In this document: positions 16,821 to 25,288 of the stretch, piece after piece
Layout of the letters: each line of letters opens with the position of its first letter
How positions within the stretch are numbered: the stretch's first letter is position 1
Assembly: GCF_020614395.1 (NCBI RefSeq)
Contig: NZ_CP085324.1
Coordinates: 997,564 to 1,061,563, forward strand
Direction of reading: 5' to 3'
Length of the DNA stretch: 64,000 nt
Source of the DNA: Salarchaeum japonicum
GTDB taxonomy: Archaea > Halobacteriota > Halobacteria > Halobacteriales > Halobacteriaceae
Translations under genes and position numbers: made by a program
The notes under the pieces: model-generated
What the model was told of the DNA's origin: nothing
The model's input: the letters and a program-made list of their open reading frames with translations, nothing else
The model's database searches: none

Positions 16821-18815
16821 ATGAATCCCCGCCGCCGTCCCGACCTCGTGTCGTTTCACGCGACCGGCGACGGCACCGTCACCGTCACGGACGACGTGAC
16901 CGACGCGTCGCTCTCCCTGCAGGCTCCCGGCCCCGTCAGCCTCCGCTCCGCGCTCCCCGCGCTCTTCCCGCTACCCGTGGACGACGCCGTCGCGTTCGAA
17001 ACCACCGAACTCGTCGTCGACACGCACACGAGCGCGCTCATCCGAACCGAGGACGGCACCCACCTCGGCGAGTTCAGCGACACCGAACGGTCGCTCGACG
17101 CCGGCACGTACGTCCTCGACATCGAGTGCGGAATGAAGGTGTTTCTGCGGGCGGACGGCCCGTTCACCGGCGTCTACGAGATTCGCGAGGAGAACGACGC
17201 GCCGCTCACCCTCACGTTCGACGGCGACACGACCGTCACCGTCGGCGCGCGCTCCAGGCACAACGCCCCGAACCACACCATCACCGTCCCGGACGACCCG
17301 CGCGCGCTCATGACCGCCGTGTCGTACGCGGGAACGAGCCTGAAGGAGTTCTCGCCCGAGCGCTCCTGGCCGACGCTCCGCGGCCACCCGCCCGCCCTCG
17401 AACCCGGCGACGAACTCAGGGTTCCGGACGCCCTCCGGGTGCCGGACACGGGCGTCACCATCACCGTCTCTGAGACGTACGCGGACGTGTACGAGGCCGC
17501 GCCGCTCGCGTACTACCTCGGCGCGACCGTCGAACCCGGCGACCCCGCCATCCACCTCGACAACGGCTACACGGAACGCCTCGGCCGGAACGAACCGCTC
17601 GCCGACAGCGTGGAGAGCGTGCTCGCCCGCGCAGTGTTCTTCGACACCCTCGCCCGCATCGGCGGCTACAACGCCCTCCCGCGTATCGAGTACGACGCCG
17701 TCGCCCCCGACCTCCCGTTCTACCCCGAGAACCTCTACGACGCCTCCATCCCGGACGCCCTCATCGAGTACCTCGAAGTAGACCTCGACGACATCGAGGC
17801 CGTGTTCCCGCGCTGGCCGACCGTCGGCGTCCTCCCCGACGACATCGAGGGAACGGAACTCCTCGCGCCCGTCCTCGACCGGCTCGTGCCGGTTCGCGTC
17901 CGGGATACGGAGTCCCGCCTCCCCGCCGGGCACGCGCTCGGCCACGACACCCGCCCCGGCGTCGCCCGCACGCCGCTGTCCGCGTTCGAGAACGCTCGCG
18001 CCCCCCTTCCGCCCGAAATCGAGGACACCCGCATCGTCGTCGTCAGCGACGACCCGGACAGACGCGACGCGTTCGACCGCGTCCGCGAGGACGACGCCTG
18101 GGCCGCCCTCCCCCCGGAGCGCGTCACCGTCACCGACACGCTCGACGGCGTGACGGACGCCGACGCCCTCGTGCTCGACACCGACCCCGCCCACCCCAGC
18201 CGCGACGCGCTCCGAACCGGCGCACTCACCCCGCGCGTCCTCCTCGCCCGCGACACCGAGCGCGCGCTCACCGACGCCCTCCTCGACCGCGGTCTCGTCG
18301 CCGCGCTCGCGTACGGCGACGCCCGAACGGACGCGCTCGCCCGCCTCCTCGACGCGCTCGCCATCGCGTTCCCCGTCACGGACGCCATCGACGCCGCCGC
18401 CCTCCCCCGAGAGGCCGTCCGCGTCTCCGGCGTTCCCTACGCCAGCCTCTCCCGGCGCGCCGGCGGCGGCTACCCGATACACATCGACGTGACCTCGACC
18501 GCCCCCGACGAACACCGCCTGACCGTCCGGTACCCCGTCGCCGCCCATCACGGCCTCGGCAGCGTCAGCTCCTACAACTACCCCCACCTCCCCGAGGGCT
18601 ACGTGCTCGACGGCCGCACCGTCCGCCTCCCCACCACGGTCAGCACGGCCGACATCGTCGAACTCGACGCGGACATCGCGAACGCGCTCTGGGTCAACGA
18701 CACCCCGTTCACGGGCACGCCGGTCACCGAGGAAGCCATCCGCGAGAACGCCCGACGCGCGCTCGCCACCCGCGAACCGACCGACACCCATCCCGACCGA
18801 TACCGCTCGCCGTAA
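16821..18815 (+). CDS. Uncharacterised 664-residue multidomain protein
   Basis: A large soluble acidic protein with no signal peptide or membrane helix. Residues 1-180 look beta-rich; a middle region has an A-P-L-A-Y-Y-L-G-A motif near residue 230 and a long stretch of alternating strands and helices; residues 395-530 have a Rossmann-like rhythm (I-V-V-V-S-D-D, A-L-V-L-D-T-D, P-R-V-L-L-A). The C-terminal 130 residues carry an S-S-Y-N-Y-P-H-L-P-E-G-Y segment. I do not recognise a named family. A caspase-like (CHAT) relative is conceivable, but I see no convincing His-Cys dyad. Confidence 0.6.
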   Translation: MNPRRRPDLVSFHATGDGTVTVTDDVTDASLSLQAPGPVSLRSALPALFPLPVDDAVAFETTELVVDTHTSALIRTEDGTHLGEFSDTERSLDAGTYVLDIECGMKVFLRADGPFTGVYEIREENDAPLTLTFDGDTTVTVGARSRHNAPNHTITVPDDPRALMTAVSYAGTSLKEFSPERSWPTLRGHPPALEPGDELRVPDALRVPDTGVTITVSETYADVYEAAPLAYYLGATVEPGDPAIHLDNGYTERLGRNEPLADSVESVLARAVFFDTLARIGGYNALPRIEYDAVAPDLPFYPENLYDASIPDALIEYLEVDLDDIEAVFPRWPTVGVLPDDIEGTELLAPVLDRLVPVRVRDTESRLPAGHALGHDTRPGVARTPLSAFENARAPLPPEIEDTRIVVVSDDPDRRDAFDRVREDDAWAALPPERVTVTDTLDGVTDADALVLDTDPAHPSRDALRTGALTPRVLLARDTERALTDALLDRGLVAALAYGDARTDALARLLDALAIAFPVTDAIDAAALPREAVRVSGVPYASLSRRAGGGYPIHIDVTSTAPDEHRLTVRYPVAAHHGLGSVSSYNYPHLPEGYVLDGRTVRLPTTVSTADIVELDADIANALWVNDTPFTGTPVTEEAIRENARRALATREPTDTHPDRYRSP

Positions 18816-18847
18816 ACCCTTCCGTACGCCACGCCGAACCCCAGCAT

Positions 18848-19018
18848 ATGTCCGACCGCACCGACCGCCTGCTCGCCCTCCTCGTCATTCTCCTCGCCCT
18901 CCTCGTCGTCGCCCAGACCACCACCGTCCCCCGAAACCAACTTCTCGGCACCATCGGCGTCATCACCGCCGCACTCACCATCATCTACGCACTCGCCGAA
19001 CTCGTCGCCGCCTCATAA
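18848..19018 (+). CDS. Small two-helix membrane protein
   Basis: A 56-residue protein with two hydrophobic helices (about residues 8-23 and 33-55) joined by a short polar turn containing Pro-Arg-Asn. It follows the 664-residue gene by 32 bp and is probably in the same transcript. It begins with ATG at 18848. Family not recognised. Confidence 0.55.
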   Translation: MSDRTDRLLALLVILLALLVVAQTTTVPRNQLLGTIGVITAALTIIYALAELVAAS

Positions 19019-19051
19019 CACCACACAGAACAGACTAGCGGGCGCGACGTA

Positions 19052-19072
19052 GCAGGACGCTCCGCGTCCTGC
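19052..19072. repeat. Perfect 9-bp inverted repeat with 3-nt loop
   Basis: GCAGGACGC, a TCC loop, then GCGTCCTGC. It lies between the small membrane gene ending at 19018 and the 3' end of tRNA-Arg at 19169, facing the 3' ends of both. A terminator or processing hairpin is the simplest reading. A 10-nt CGTAGCAGGA overlapping its left edge (19048-19057) recurs at 19158-19167, just outside the tRNA. Confidence 0.5.
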
Positions 19073-19168
19073 AGGACTCCCGCGACGTGCTCGTGTTCGC
19101 TGCGCGCGTCCTCCTTGATTCAGAATCCCGCGGTTCGCTCCGCTACTCACGTTCGTTCGTAGCAGGAG

Positions 19169-19241
19169 CGGGCGCGGCGGGATTTGAACCCGCGGTCTAG
19201 AAGTTAGGAACCTCTCGCCTTGTCCGCTTGGCCACGCGCCC
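19169..19241 (-). tRNA. tRNA-Arg (anticodon CCU)
   Basis: The reverse strand folds as a complete 73-nt tRNA. The acceptor stem has seven perfect pairs (GGGCGCG with CGCGCCC) and a G discriminator; a D arm with GCC/GGC stem follows, then a five-pair anticodon stem (AGAGG/CTTCT, one G-U pair) around loop TTCCTAA, giving anticodon CCU. The T arm is GCGGG-TTCAAAT-CCCGC. No intron, and CCA is not encoded. It decodes AGG, a rare Arg codon in GC-rich haloarchaea. I saw no duplicated 3' end nearby that would indicate an integrated element. Confidence 0.95.
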
Positions 19242-19280
19242 CTATCGGGGTGAGTGGGGCGCTGGAAAAAGCCGTGTCGG

Positions 19281-19541
19281 TTAGTTGGTGGTCGTCTTGT
19301 CGGTGTCCGAGTCCGTGGTGGAGTCGGATTCCGTCTCGGCGGGTGCGTCGCCGTCGCGGATTTCCTGGAGTTCTTGTTCGACTTCTTCGCGACCCTTCTG
19401 GAATTCACCCATCGCCTGGCCGGTGGAGCGGGCGAGTTTCGGGATTTTGTTTGCGCCGAACAGGAGGACGGCGAGCAGGAGGATGACCGCGAACTCCATC
19501 CCGCCCGGGAGACCCCCGATGAACGCTGGTACAGTGAGCAT
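19281..19541 (-). CDS. tatA: Twin-arginine translocase TatA/TatE subunit
   Basis: An 86-residue protein with the TatA plan: a short N-terminus, one hydrophobic helix (about 15-28) ending in the F-G hinge at residues 28-29, an amphipathic helix (N31 to about 58, with K-I-P-K-L-A-R), and a disordered acidic Thr/Ser/Asp tail. TatA oligomers form the pore that exports folded proteins bearing twin-arginine signals. Several such substrates are encoded in this window (halocyanin, beta-propeller paralogues, WtpA, the lipoprotein at 62992). The gene stands alone between tRNA-Arg and the HD-domain gene. Confidence 0.93.
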   Translation of the reverse strand: MLTVPAFIGGLPGGMEFAVILLLAVLLFGANKIPKLARSTGQAMGEFQKGREEVEQELQEIRDGDAPAETESDSTTDSDTDKTTTN

Positions 19542-19640
19542 CTCTACCCATTGGTAGCCTATACCTGATTATAGGCCTTTTGCTCGTGTGGGTGGGTGTG
19601 ACCCGCGGTCTTTTTCGGCGCGGCGGTCGGACGCAGAGGT

Positions 19641-20444
19641 ATGAGCGAAGCGAGCGGGACGCACGCGTACGACCCGAGCGAGGAGCACGCGTTCCCGGAC
19701 GGGAAGGTGAACGACGTGTTGGCGTACATCGAGTCGGACGAGGAGATTCAGGCCTACCTGGAGGCGCAGAACGTGAACCCGGTGGCGCGCAAGGGCTACA
19801 ACGACCACGGCGCGAAGCACATCGAAATCGTGCGGAATCGCGCGTTGCGGCTGTACGACCTCCTGAAGCGCGGTGGCGTGGCGTTCAACGGCGCGACCGA
19901 CCAGGGGCTCGACGAGGCGGACGAGGCGGTCATCGTCGCGCTCGCGGCGACTCTGCACGACATCGGGCACGTCGTCCACCGCGACGACCACTCCTACTAC
20001 TCGATTCCGCTCGCGGCGGACTTGCTCGACCGCCTCCTGCCCGAGTTCTACGGAACCGGGGACGCGGTGCGCGTGAAGGCGGAAGTCCTGCACGCAATCC
20101 TCTGCCATCACACGGAGGAGGAGCCGTTGACGACGGAGGCGGGCGTGATTCGGGTCGCGGACGGTCTCGACATGGAGCGCGGACGCTCGCGGATTCCGTA
20201 CGAGCGCGGCGGCCGCGGCATCAATACGATTTCGAGTCAGGCGATTCGGGAGGTGACGCTCGAACCCGGCGACGACACGCCCGTGCTCGTCGAAATCAAG
20301 ATGCACAACGCCGCGGGCGTCTACCAGGTGGACAACCTCCTGAAGGAGAAACTCGACCGGTCGATGCTCGAAGACAGCATCCGCATCGTCGCCATCAACA
20401 CGAGCGGGGACGGCGAGCGCCTCGTCGAGCGCATCGAACTGTAG
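19641..20444 (+). CDS. HD-domain phosphohydrolase
   Basis: A 267-residue metal-dependent hydrolase. A histidine in D-H-G-A-K-H near residue 56 and the H106-D107 pair in T-L-H-D-I-G-H form the HD signature; further His residues follow in H-R-D-D-H and I-L-C-H-H. The middle A-D-G-L-D-M-E-R-G-R segment is conserved in archaeal members. HD proteins cleave phosphate esters of nucleotides; the exact substrate is unknown. The last 70 residues form a small beta-alpha domain. It ends 58 bp before the MFS gene. Confidence 0.85.
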   Translation: MSEASGTHAYDPSEEHAFPDGKVNDVLAYIESDEEIQAYLEAQNVNPVARKGYNDHGAKHIEIVRNRALRLYDLLKRGGVAFNGATDQGLDEADEAVIVALAATLHDIGHVVHRDDHSYYSIPLAADLLDRLLPEFYGTGDAVRVKAEVLHAILCHHTEEEPLTTEAGVIRVADGLDMERGRSRIPYERGGRGINTISSQAIREVTLEPGDDTPVLVEIKMHNAAGVYQVDNLLKEKLDRSMLEDSIRIVAINTSGDGERLVERIEL

Positions 20445-20502
20445 GCAAACCCCTCGCCGGACGCGTTTTTTAAGGACGGCGCGCGGGTAGCGTCGCGTAC
20501 TC

Positions 20503-21804
20503 GTGGCCGAGTCCGAAGACCGTGGGAGTCCGCTCTCGCTCTTCAGGAACGCCGAGTTCGTCGCGCTCTCCGGCACGGCGTTCGCGCGCAGTCAGGCGTA
20601 CTCGACGCTCCTCCTCGCGCTCGCGCTGTACGCCGACCTGTTCGGCACCACGGGGTTCGTCGAGGGGTTGTTCGGCGCGACGTTCGCGCTCGCGCAACTC
20701 CTCATCGTCCTCCCGCTCGGCCGCAAAATCGACACCGGGAACGCGAAGCGCTACCTCGTCGCCGGCCTCCTCGTCAACGTCCTCGTGTTCGTCGCGTTCA
20801 TCTTCGTGGAGAACGCCGTGCACGTCATCCTCGTCCGCATCCTCCAGGGCGTCGGCGCGAGCGTGCTCTGGATTACGGGGTCGGCCGTCGTCGGCGAAAT
20901 CAGCCCGGACGGCGAGCGCGGACGCTGGCTCGGCACCTACAACCAGGTCGCGGCGTTTTCGAGCATGGCGGGCGACCTCGTCGGCGGCTACCTCCTCTAC
21001 TCGCAGGGCTTCACGTTCACGTACGTGGTTCTCTCGGCGGTGACGCTCGCCGCGACCGTGCTCGTCCTCCTGTTCCTCCGGGACAACCCCGGCGGGATGA
21101 CCGACCCCGCGGACGCGACCGGCCGGGAGACGCTCGTCGCCCTCCTCGGCCGCCCGATGGTGCGCTCGCTCGTCACGTTCCGCCTCGCGTTCAGCTTCGG
21201 GAAGATGGCTGTCATCCTCTTCCTCCCCATCTACGCCCGCACCGTGTTCGGCGTGAGTTCGCTCGTCATCGGCGGCATCCTCGCCGGCGGAAAGCTCGCG
21301 AAAGCCCTCCTCCAGGGCTACATGGGCGACCTCACCGACCGCCTCGGCGGCGAACACCGCTTCGTCGTCGCGGGCGCGCTCCTCTACGCGGTCGGCACCG
21401 CGATGCTCCCGCTCGCCGCGCCCGCGAACGACCTCCTGACCACCGCGGTTCTCCCCGTCGTCGGCACCGTCACGAACGCCGGCGCGCTCGCCGTGATGTT
21501 CGGCGCGTACGCGGTGCTCGGCGTCGCGGACAGCATCCGCCTCCCCGCGAGCATGAGCCTGTTCGTCACCGAGGGTGAGCGCTTCGACTCCGTCGCGTCC
21601 AGCATGAGCCTCCGCTCCATCTCGTGGAAGGTCGGGCAGATAGTCGGCCCGCTCACCGTCGGCATCATCACCGACCTCTCCTCGATGCCCGTCGCGTTCG
21701 CGGTCGCCGCGGGCGTCATCCTCGTCGCCACCGCCGCGTTCGTCCTCATGTACCGGCGGAGCACGGTGAGCGAACGCGCGCAAGCGCTCGCCACCGACGA
21801 CTAA
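20503..21804 (+). CDS. MFS transporter
   Basis: A 433-residue protein with about twelve predicted membrane helices and the major facilitator signature between helices 2 and 3 (G-R-K-I-D motif near residue 76). A short cytoplasmic loop with acidic residues splits the two halves. The start is GTG at 20503; a TTTTTTAAG element 28-37 bp upstream supports it as a leaderless start. Substrate unknown; the size suits a drug or sugar exporter. Its TAA stop interlocks with that of the opposite gene through the shared bases 21801-21804. Confidence 0.85.
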   Translation: MAESEDRGSPLSLFRNAEFVALSGTAFARSQAYSTLLLALALYADLFGTTGFVEGLFGATFALAQLLIVLPLGRKIDTGNAKRYLVAGLLVNVLVFVAFIFVENAVHVILVRILQGVGASVLWITGSAVVGEISPDGERGRWLGTYNQVAAFSSMAGDLVGGYLLYSQGFTFTYVVLSAVTLAATVLVLLFLRDNPGGMTDPADATGRETLVALLGRPMVRSLVTFRLAFSFGKMAVILFLPIYARTVFGVSSLVIGGILAGGKLAKALLQGYMGDLTDRLGGEHRFVVAGALLYAVGTAMLPLAAPANDLLTTAVLPVVGTVTNAGALAVMFGAYAVLGVADSIRLPASMSLFVTEGERFDSVASSMSLRSISWKVGQIVGPLTVGIITDLSSMPVAFAVAAGVILVATAAFVLMYRRSTVSERAQALATDD

Positions 21805-22403
21805 TCCACGACCACGCGAGCGGGCGCGCCGTCCGCGTCCACCGCCAGCGGGTACGCGTGCATCGTCACGCGCTCCGGGAGGCCCGCGAGGTTCGTGAGG
21901 TTCTCCAGAATCAGCCTGCCAGCGCCGAGGAGTTCGTGGTGCGCCGGGAACGCCGCGCTCCCGGCGGGGTCGACACTCGGGCAGTCCACGCCGACGTGGT
22001 AGCCCTCGCGGGCGCACCGCGCCGCCGCGTCCGGCGTGAGTGCGGGATGCTCGCGGTACTCGTCCGCCCCCCAGTGCTCGCTCCACCCGGTCGCGAACAC
22101 CACCGCGTCCGCGCCGTCGGCCGCGGGCACGTCGCCCTCGCGAATCGAACCATCGCGTCCGGGGTCGCAGTGGACGACGCGCGCGTCCCAGCGGAACGCC
22201 TCGATATCGTACTCGCCGAGCGTCCGCCCGTCCGGTTCGAGGTGGCTCGGCGCGTCCAGGTGCGTCCCCGCGTGCGTGGAGAGCGCGAGCCGATGCACGC
22301 GAAACCCGTCTGCCTCCATCGTCGCCGCCGGTTCGACCGACACGGCGGGGTCGCCCGGGTAGACGGGCATTCCGTCCGTGACGGCGTGCGAACAATCGCG
22401 CAT
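21801..22403 (-). CDS. Cyclase-family metal hydrolase (kynurenine formamidase-like)
   Basis: A 200-residue protein of the putative cyclase family, with the metal-binding motif H44-x-G-T-H48-x-D50 and H54 in the following P-S-H. The N-terminal M-P-V-Y-P-G-D-P segment is also typical. Members hydrolyse N-formylkynurenine or other amides and lactones. There are no other tryptophan-catabolism genes nearby, so substrate assignment stays open. It is a single gene facing the MFS transporter tail to tail. Confidence 0.87.
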   Translation of the reverse strand: MRDCSHAVTDGMPVYPGDPAVSVEPAATMEADGFRVHRLALSTHAGTHLDAPSHLEPDGRTLGEYDIEAFRWDARVVHCDPGRDGSIREGDVPAADGADAVVFATGWSEHWGADEYREHPALTPDAAARCAREGYHVGVDCPSVDPAGSAAFPAHHELLGAGRLILENLTNLAGLPERVTMHAYPLAVDADGAPARVVVD

Positions 22404-22545
22404 ACCACCGCGAACGACCGCCGCCGCCCTAACTCCCGTGGTCGCCGAGCGGCCGTGCGCGCGTGGATTACCGCCGTACCGATATGGGTCAAATCGCTGT
22501 TTGCGCTTAGCGTGGGGCTATACCATCCCACGCCCTCTCCCAGGT

Positions 22546-22740
22546 ATGCCCTCCTCGCTGGTCGTCGAGGCCCTCCGAACCGCCGCGTACGCGGCGTACT
22601 TCCCGCTCCTTCTGGTCGCGCTGGTGGTCGCGCCCGCGGCGCTCGTCGAACTCGGCGTGCCGCTCCTCGACGCGGTCGAGTACGCGCTCGCGGGCGTCGC
22701 CGCGGCGTACGTCGCGGGCTTGGGCGTGCTCCTCCGGTAG
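22546..22740 (+). CDS. Small two-helix membrane protein
   Basis: A 64-residue protein with hydrophobic helices at about residues 13-37 and 43-62. ATG at 22546 lies about 27 bp after a CTATACC element, suggesting a leaderless transcript. It precedes another small membrane protein by 42 bp. No family recognised. Confidence 0.55.
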   Translation: MPSSLVVEALRTAAYAAYFPLLLVALVVAPAALVELGVPLLDAVEYALAGVAAAYVAGLGVLLR

Positions 22741-22782
22741 GGGCGCGGAAGACCTATACGGTGTCGCGTTCGAGGGCGGCGT

Positions 22783-23091
22783 ATGAGCACCGCCGCAGGC
22801 GTCGCGCTGGTCGGTATCGCCGTCGGCCTCACGGTTCTCCTCGCGCTCATCGCGCGCGGTCACACGAGCCTCATCGCGGGCGTCGGGGCGGATACGCCGG
22901 AGCATGTGGACGACGAGGAACTCGGGCGGGGGTTCGCGCTCCGCCTGTCGCCCGCCGTCGCGGGGACGCTCGCGCTCGGCGTCCTCGAACTCGCGGGCGA
23001 CACGACCGCCGCCTCCCGGGTCGGGTACGTGGTTCTCGTGCTCGCCGCGACGTTCTGGACGGTCGCCTACACCAGGCAGTTCGACGTGTAG
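22783..23091 (+). CDS. Three-helix membrane protein
   Basis: A 102-residue protein with a first helix (about 5-24), a polar acidic loop carrying V-G-A-D-T-P-E-H-V-D, and two further helices (about 55-70 and 78-96). The ATG at 22783 is preceded by a CTATACGG element at TATA distance. It is followed 47 bp later by the CDF transporter. No family recognised, though the plan resembles small haloarchaeal membrane proteins of the DUF3784 type. Confidence 0.55.
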   Translation: MSTAAGVALVGIAVGLTVLLALIARGHTSLIAGVGADTPEHVDDEELGRGFALRLSPAVAGTLALGVLELAGDTTAASRVGYVVLVLAATFWTVAYTRQFDV

Positions 23092-23138
23092 CGCGCACGA
23101 ACGCAACCCCTAACTGCCGGCTCTCCGTCCTTCCGGTG

Positions 23139-24029
23139 ATGGACGACCGGAGCGCGTTCCTGCGGGCGACCTGGGCGAACGTCGTCGGGAACGTCCTCAA
23201 AATCGTCGTGGAGGGCGTCGTCGGAGTCACGTTCGGGAGTCTCGCGCTCGTCGCGGACGCCGCGCACTCGCTCGCCGACCTCCTCGCGAGCCTCATCGTG
23301 CTCGTCTGGGGCCGCCTCTCCTTCGAGGGTCCCGACCGCTCCCATCCGCACGGCCACGAGCGCATCGAACCGCTCACCGCGCTGTTCGTCGGCGCGACGC
23401 TCGTCGTGCTCGGCGCGCGCATCCTCTACGACGCCGGTCTCTCCGTGCTCCACGCGCCCGACGTGGTGTTCGACCCCCTGCTCGTGGCGGGGCTCGCGTT
23501 CGGCGTGCTCGACATGGTGCTCGTCTACCGGTACACCACCCTGTTGAACGAGACGCTCGAATCGCCCGCGCTCGACGCGCTCGCCGCCGACTGCTTGAAC
23601 GACGTGTACACCAGCCTCGCCGCCGTGGTCGGCGTGTTCGGCGCTGCAATCGGCGAGCCGATGCTCGACCCCATCGCCGGCGCGCTCGTCAGCGTGCTCG
23701 TGATTCGCGAGGGCGTCGCCATCTCCCGGGAGAACATCGACTACCTCGTCGGGCGCGCGCCCCCCGAGGAGGAACTCGACGCGATTCGGGACGCCGTCCG
23801 CTCCCACGAGGAGGTCGCGGGAATCCACGACTTCACCGCGCACTACGTCGGCACCGAAATCGAGGTGGAGTTCCACGCGGAGGTCGCGGACGAACACACG
23901 CTCCGGGAGGCCCACGACCTCGAAACCGAACTCCGAGAGCGCGTGATGGCGCTCCCCGACGTGGGCGACGTGCACATCCACCTCGACCCCGCGGGGATGG
24001 GCGAGTGGAAGGACGCCCCCGAGAACTAG
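23139..24029 (+). CDS. Cation diffusion facilitator (CDF) family transporter
   Basis: A 296-residue protein with six predicted helices and a cytoplasmic ferredoxin-like domain (from about residue 205) ending in a His/Asp-containing strand. Helix 2 has A-D-A-A-H-S-L-A-D (H43, D47); helix 5 has D151-C-L-N-D155 where Zn-type CDFs usually have H-x3-D. The inferred site is therefore HD-DD rather than HD-HD or DD-HD. A His-rich loop (S-H-P-H-G-H) follows helix 2. It exports a divalent metal by proton exchange; metal choice is uncertain. Start: ATG 23139. The stop interlocks with the opposite gene in CTAG. Confidence 0.88.
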   Translation: MDDRSAFLRATWANVVGNVLKIVVEGVVGVTFGSLALVADAAHSLADLLASLIVLVWGRLSFEGPDRSHPHGHERIEPLTALFVGATLVVLGARILYDAGLSVLHAPDVVFDPLLVAGLAFGVLDMVLVYRYTTLLNETLESPALDALAADCLNDVYTSLAAVVGVFGAAIGEPMLDPIAGALVSVLVIREGVAISRENIDYLVGRAPPEEELDAIRDAVRSHEEVAGIHDFTAHYVGTEIEVEFHAEVADEHTLREAHDLETELRERVMALPDVGDVHIHLDPAGMGEWKDAPEN

Positions 24030-25246
24030 GCCGCTTCCTCGCCGCGCGCGTACACCGCCTGCACACTCTCGCGGATCGCCGAGATGTCGTCGAGGGGATT
24101 GTCGTCGAGCACGACGATGTCCGCGCGCTGTCCGGGTTCGAGCGTGCCGAGGTCGTCGTCGGGGACGGTGCGCGCCGCGACGCGCGTCCCCGCCTGAATC
24201 GCCTCCATCTCGCTCATGCCGATTTCGTTCACGAACAGTTCGGCCTCCATCGCGTTCTCGCCGTGCGGGACGAGGGCGGGGCCGAGGAAGTCCGTGCCGA
24301 GCGCTATCGGCACGCCCGCGTCGTACGCTTTCCGGACGCTCTCGCGGTGGGCGTCGTAGGCCTCGCGGGCCTTCCGGAGGCCGTGTTCGGGGACGCCGTG
24401 CTCGTCGCCGTGTTCGACGATGCGGTGCATGATGGCGAGCGTCGGGACGAACGTCGCGTCCGTCGAGAGGAGGAGGTCGATGGCCTCGTCGTCCACGTAG
24501 AAGCCGTGTTCGATGGTGTCCACGCCGTTCCGGAGCGCGCTCTTGATGCCCGCCGACCCCTGCGCGTGGCTCGCGACCGGAATGTTGACGCGGTGGGCTT
24601 CCTCCGTCATCGCCGCTATCTCCTCTTCCGTGAACTGGCTCTGGTCGGGCGCGTCGCGCTCCGAGAGCACGCCGCCCGTCGTCATGATCTTCAGGGAGTC
24701 CACGCCCTCCCGGATCTGCTTGCGCGCGGTCTTCCGGCACTCCGCCGGGCCGTCGGCGAGCGCGGAGATGCCGAGACCGGCGTCCGCCGCCCAGTCGTAG
24801 GGGAGGCTGTGGCTGTCGCCGTGGCCCGCGGTCTGACTGATGGACTTCCCGCTCGTGTACACGCGCGGCCCCGGAATCTCGCCGGACTCGACGGCCCCGC
24901 GGAGGCCGAGACCGGTCGTGCTCCCCACGTCGCGCACGCTCGTGAACCCCGCCGCGAGGAGGTCGCGGAGGTCGGCGGTCGCGCGCGCCGCGCACAGCGC
25001 GTCGCCGTCGGTCACCCAGTCCATCGGGTTCATCGACCGCGACCCCTGCAGGTGGACGTGCGCGTCGATGAGGCCGGGAATCACGGTCGCGTCGGGGTGC
25101 GAGACGTGGTCGTGGCCGTCCGGGGCGTTCACGTCCTCCTGCGTGCCGACCGCGGCGATGGTCTCGTCTTCGACGACGATGCGGGCGTCACTGAGCGGGT
25201 CGTCCGCGCGGCCGTCCACGAGGACGCCGCAATCGATAACTACCAT
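24026..25246 (-). CDS. Metal-dependent amidohydrolase family protein
   Basis: A 406-residue imidazolonepropionase/prolidase-like amidohydrolase. The H63-x-H65 pair in L-I-D-A-H-V-H follows the P-G-L-I strand, with later conserved segments S-H-A-Q-G and I-E-H-G near 230-250 and a D in L-G-T-D-F-L-G. It would hydrolyse amide or ring bonds in small molecules or dipeptides, with two metal ions. No signal peptide. The start is the ATG at 25244-25246. Substrate unknown. Confidence 0.88.
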   Translation of the reverse strand: MVVIDCGVLVDGRADDPLSDARIVVEDETIAAVGTQEDVNAPDGHDHVSHPDATVIPGLIDAHVHLQGSRSMNPMDWVTDGDALCAARATADLRDLLAAGFTSVRDVGSTTGLGLRGAVESGEIPGPRVYTSGKSISQTAGHGDSHSLPYDWAADAGLGISALADGPAECRKTARKQIREGVDSLKIMTTGGVLSERDAPDQSQFTEEEIAAMTEEAHRVNIPVASHAQGSAGIKSALRNGVDTIEHGFYVDDEAIDLLLSTDATFVPTLAIMHRIVEHGDEHGVPEHGLRKAREAYDAHRESVRKAYDAGVPIALGTDFLGPALVPHGENAMEAELFVNEIGMSEMEAIQAGTRVAARTVPDDDLGTLEPGQRADIVVLDDNPLDDISAIRESVQAVYARGEEAA

Positions 25247-25288
25247 GGTACGCTCTCGCGTAGCAGGTGAGAAAAGCCTACGGGTAGC

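Noticed and set aside
19169-19241. tRNA-Arg as an integration site of a mobile element
   Set aside because: No integrase gene and no duplicated tRNA 3' end were seen on either side within the window.
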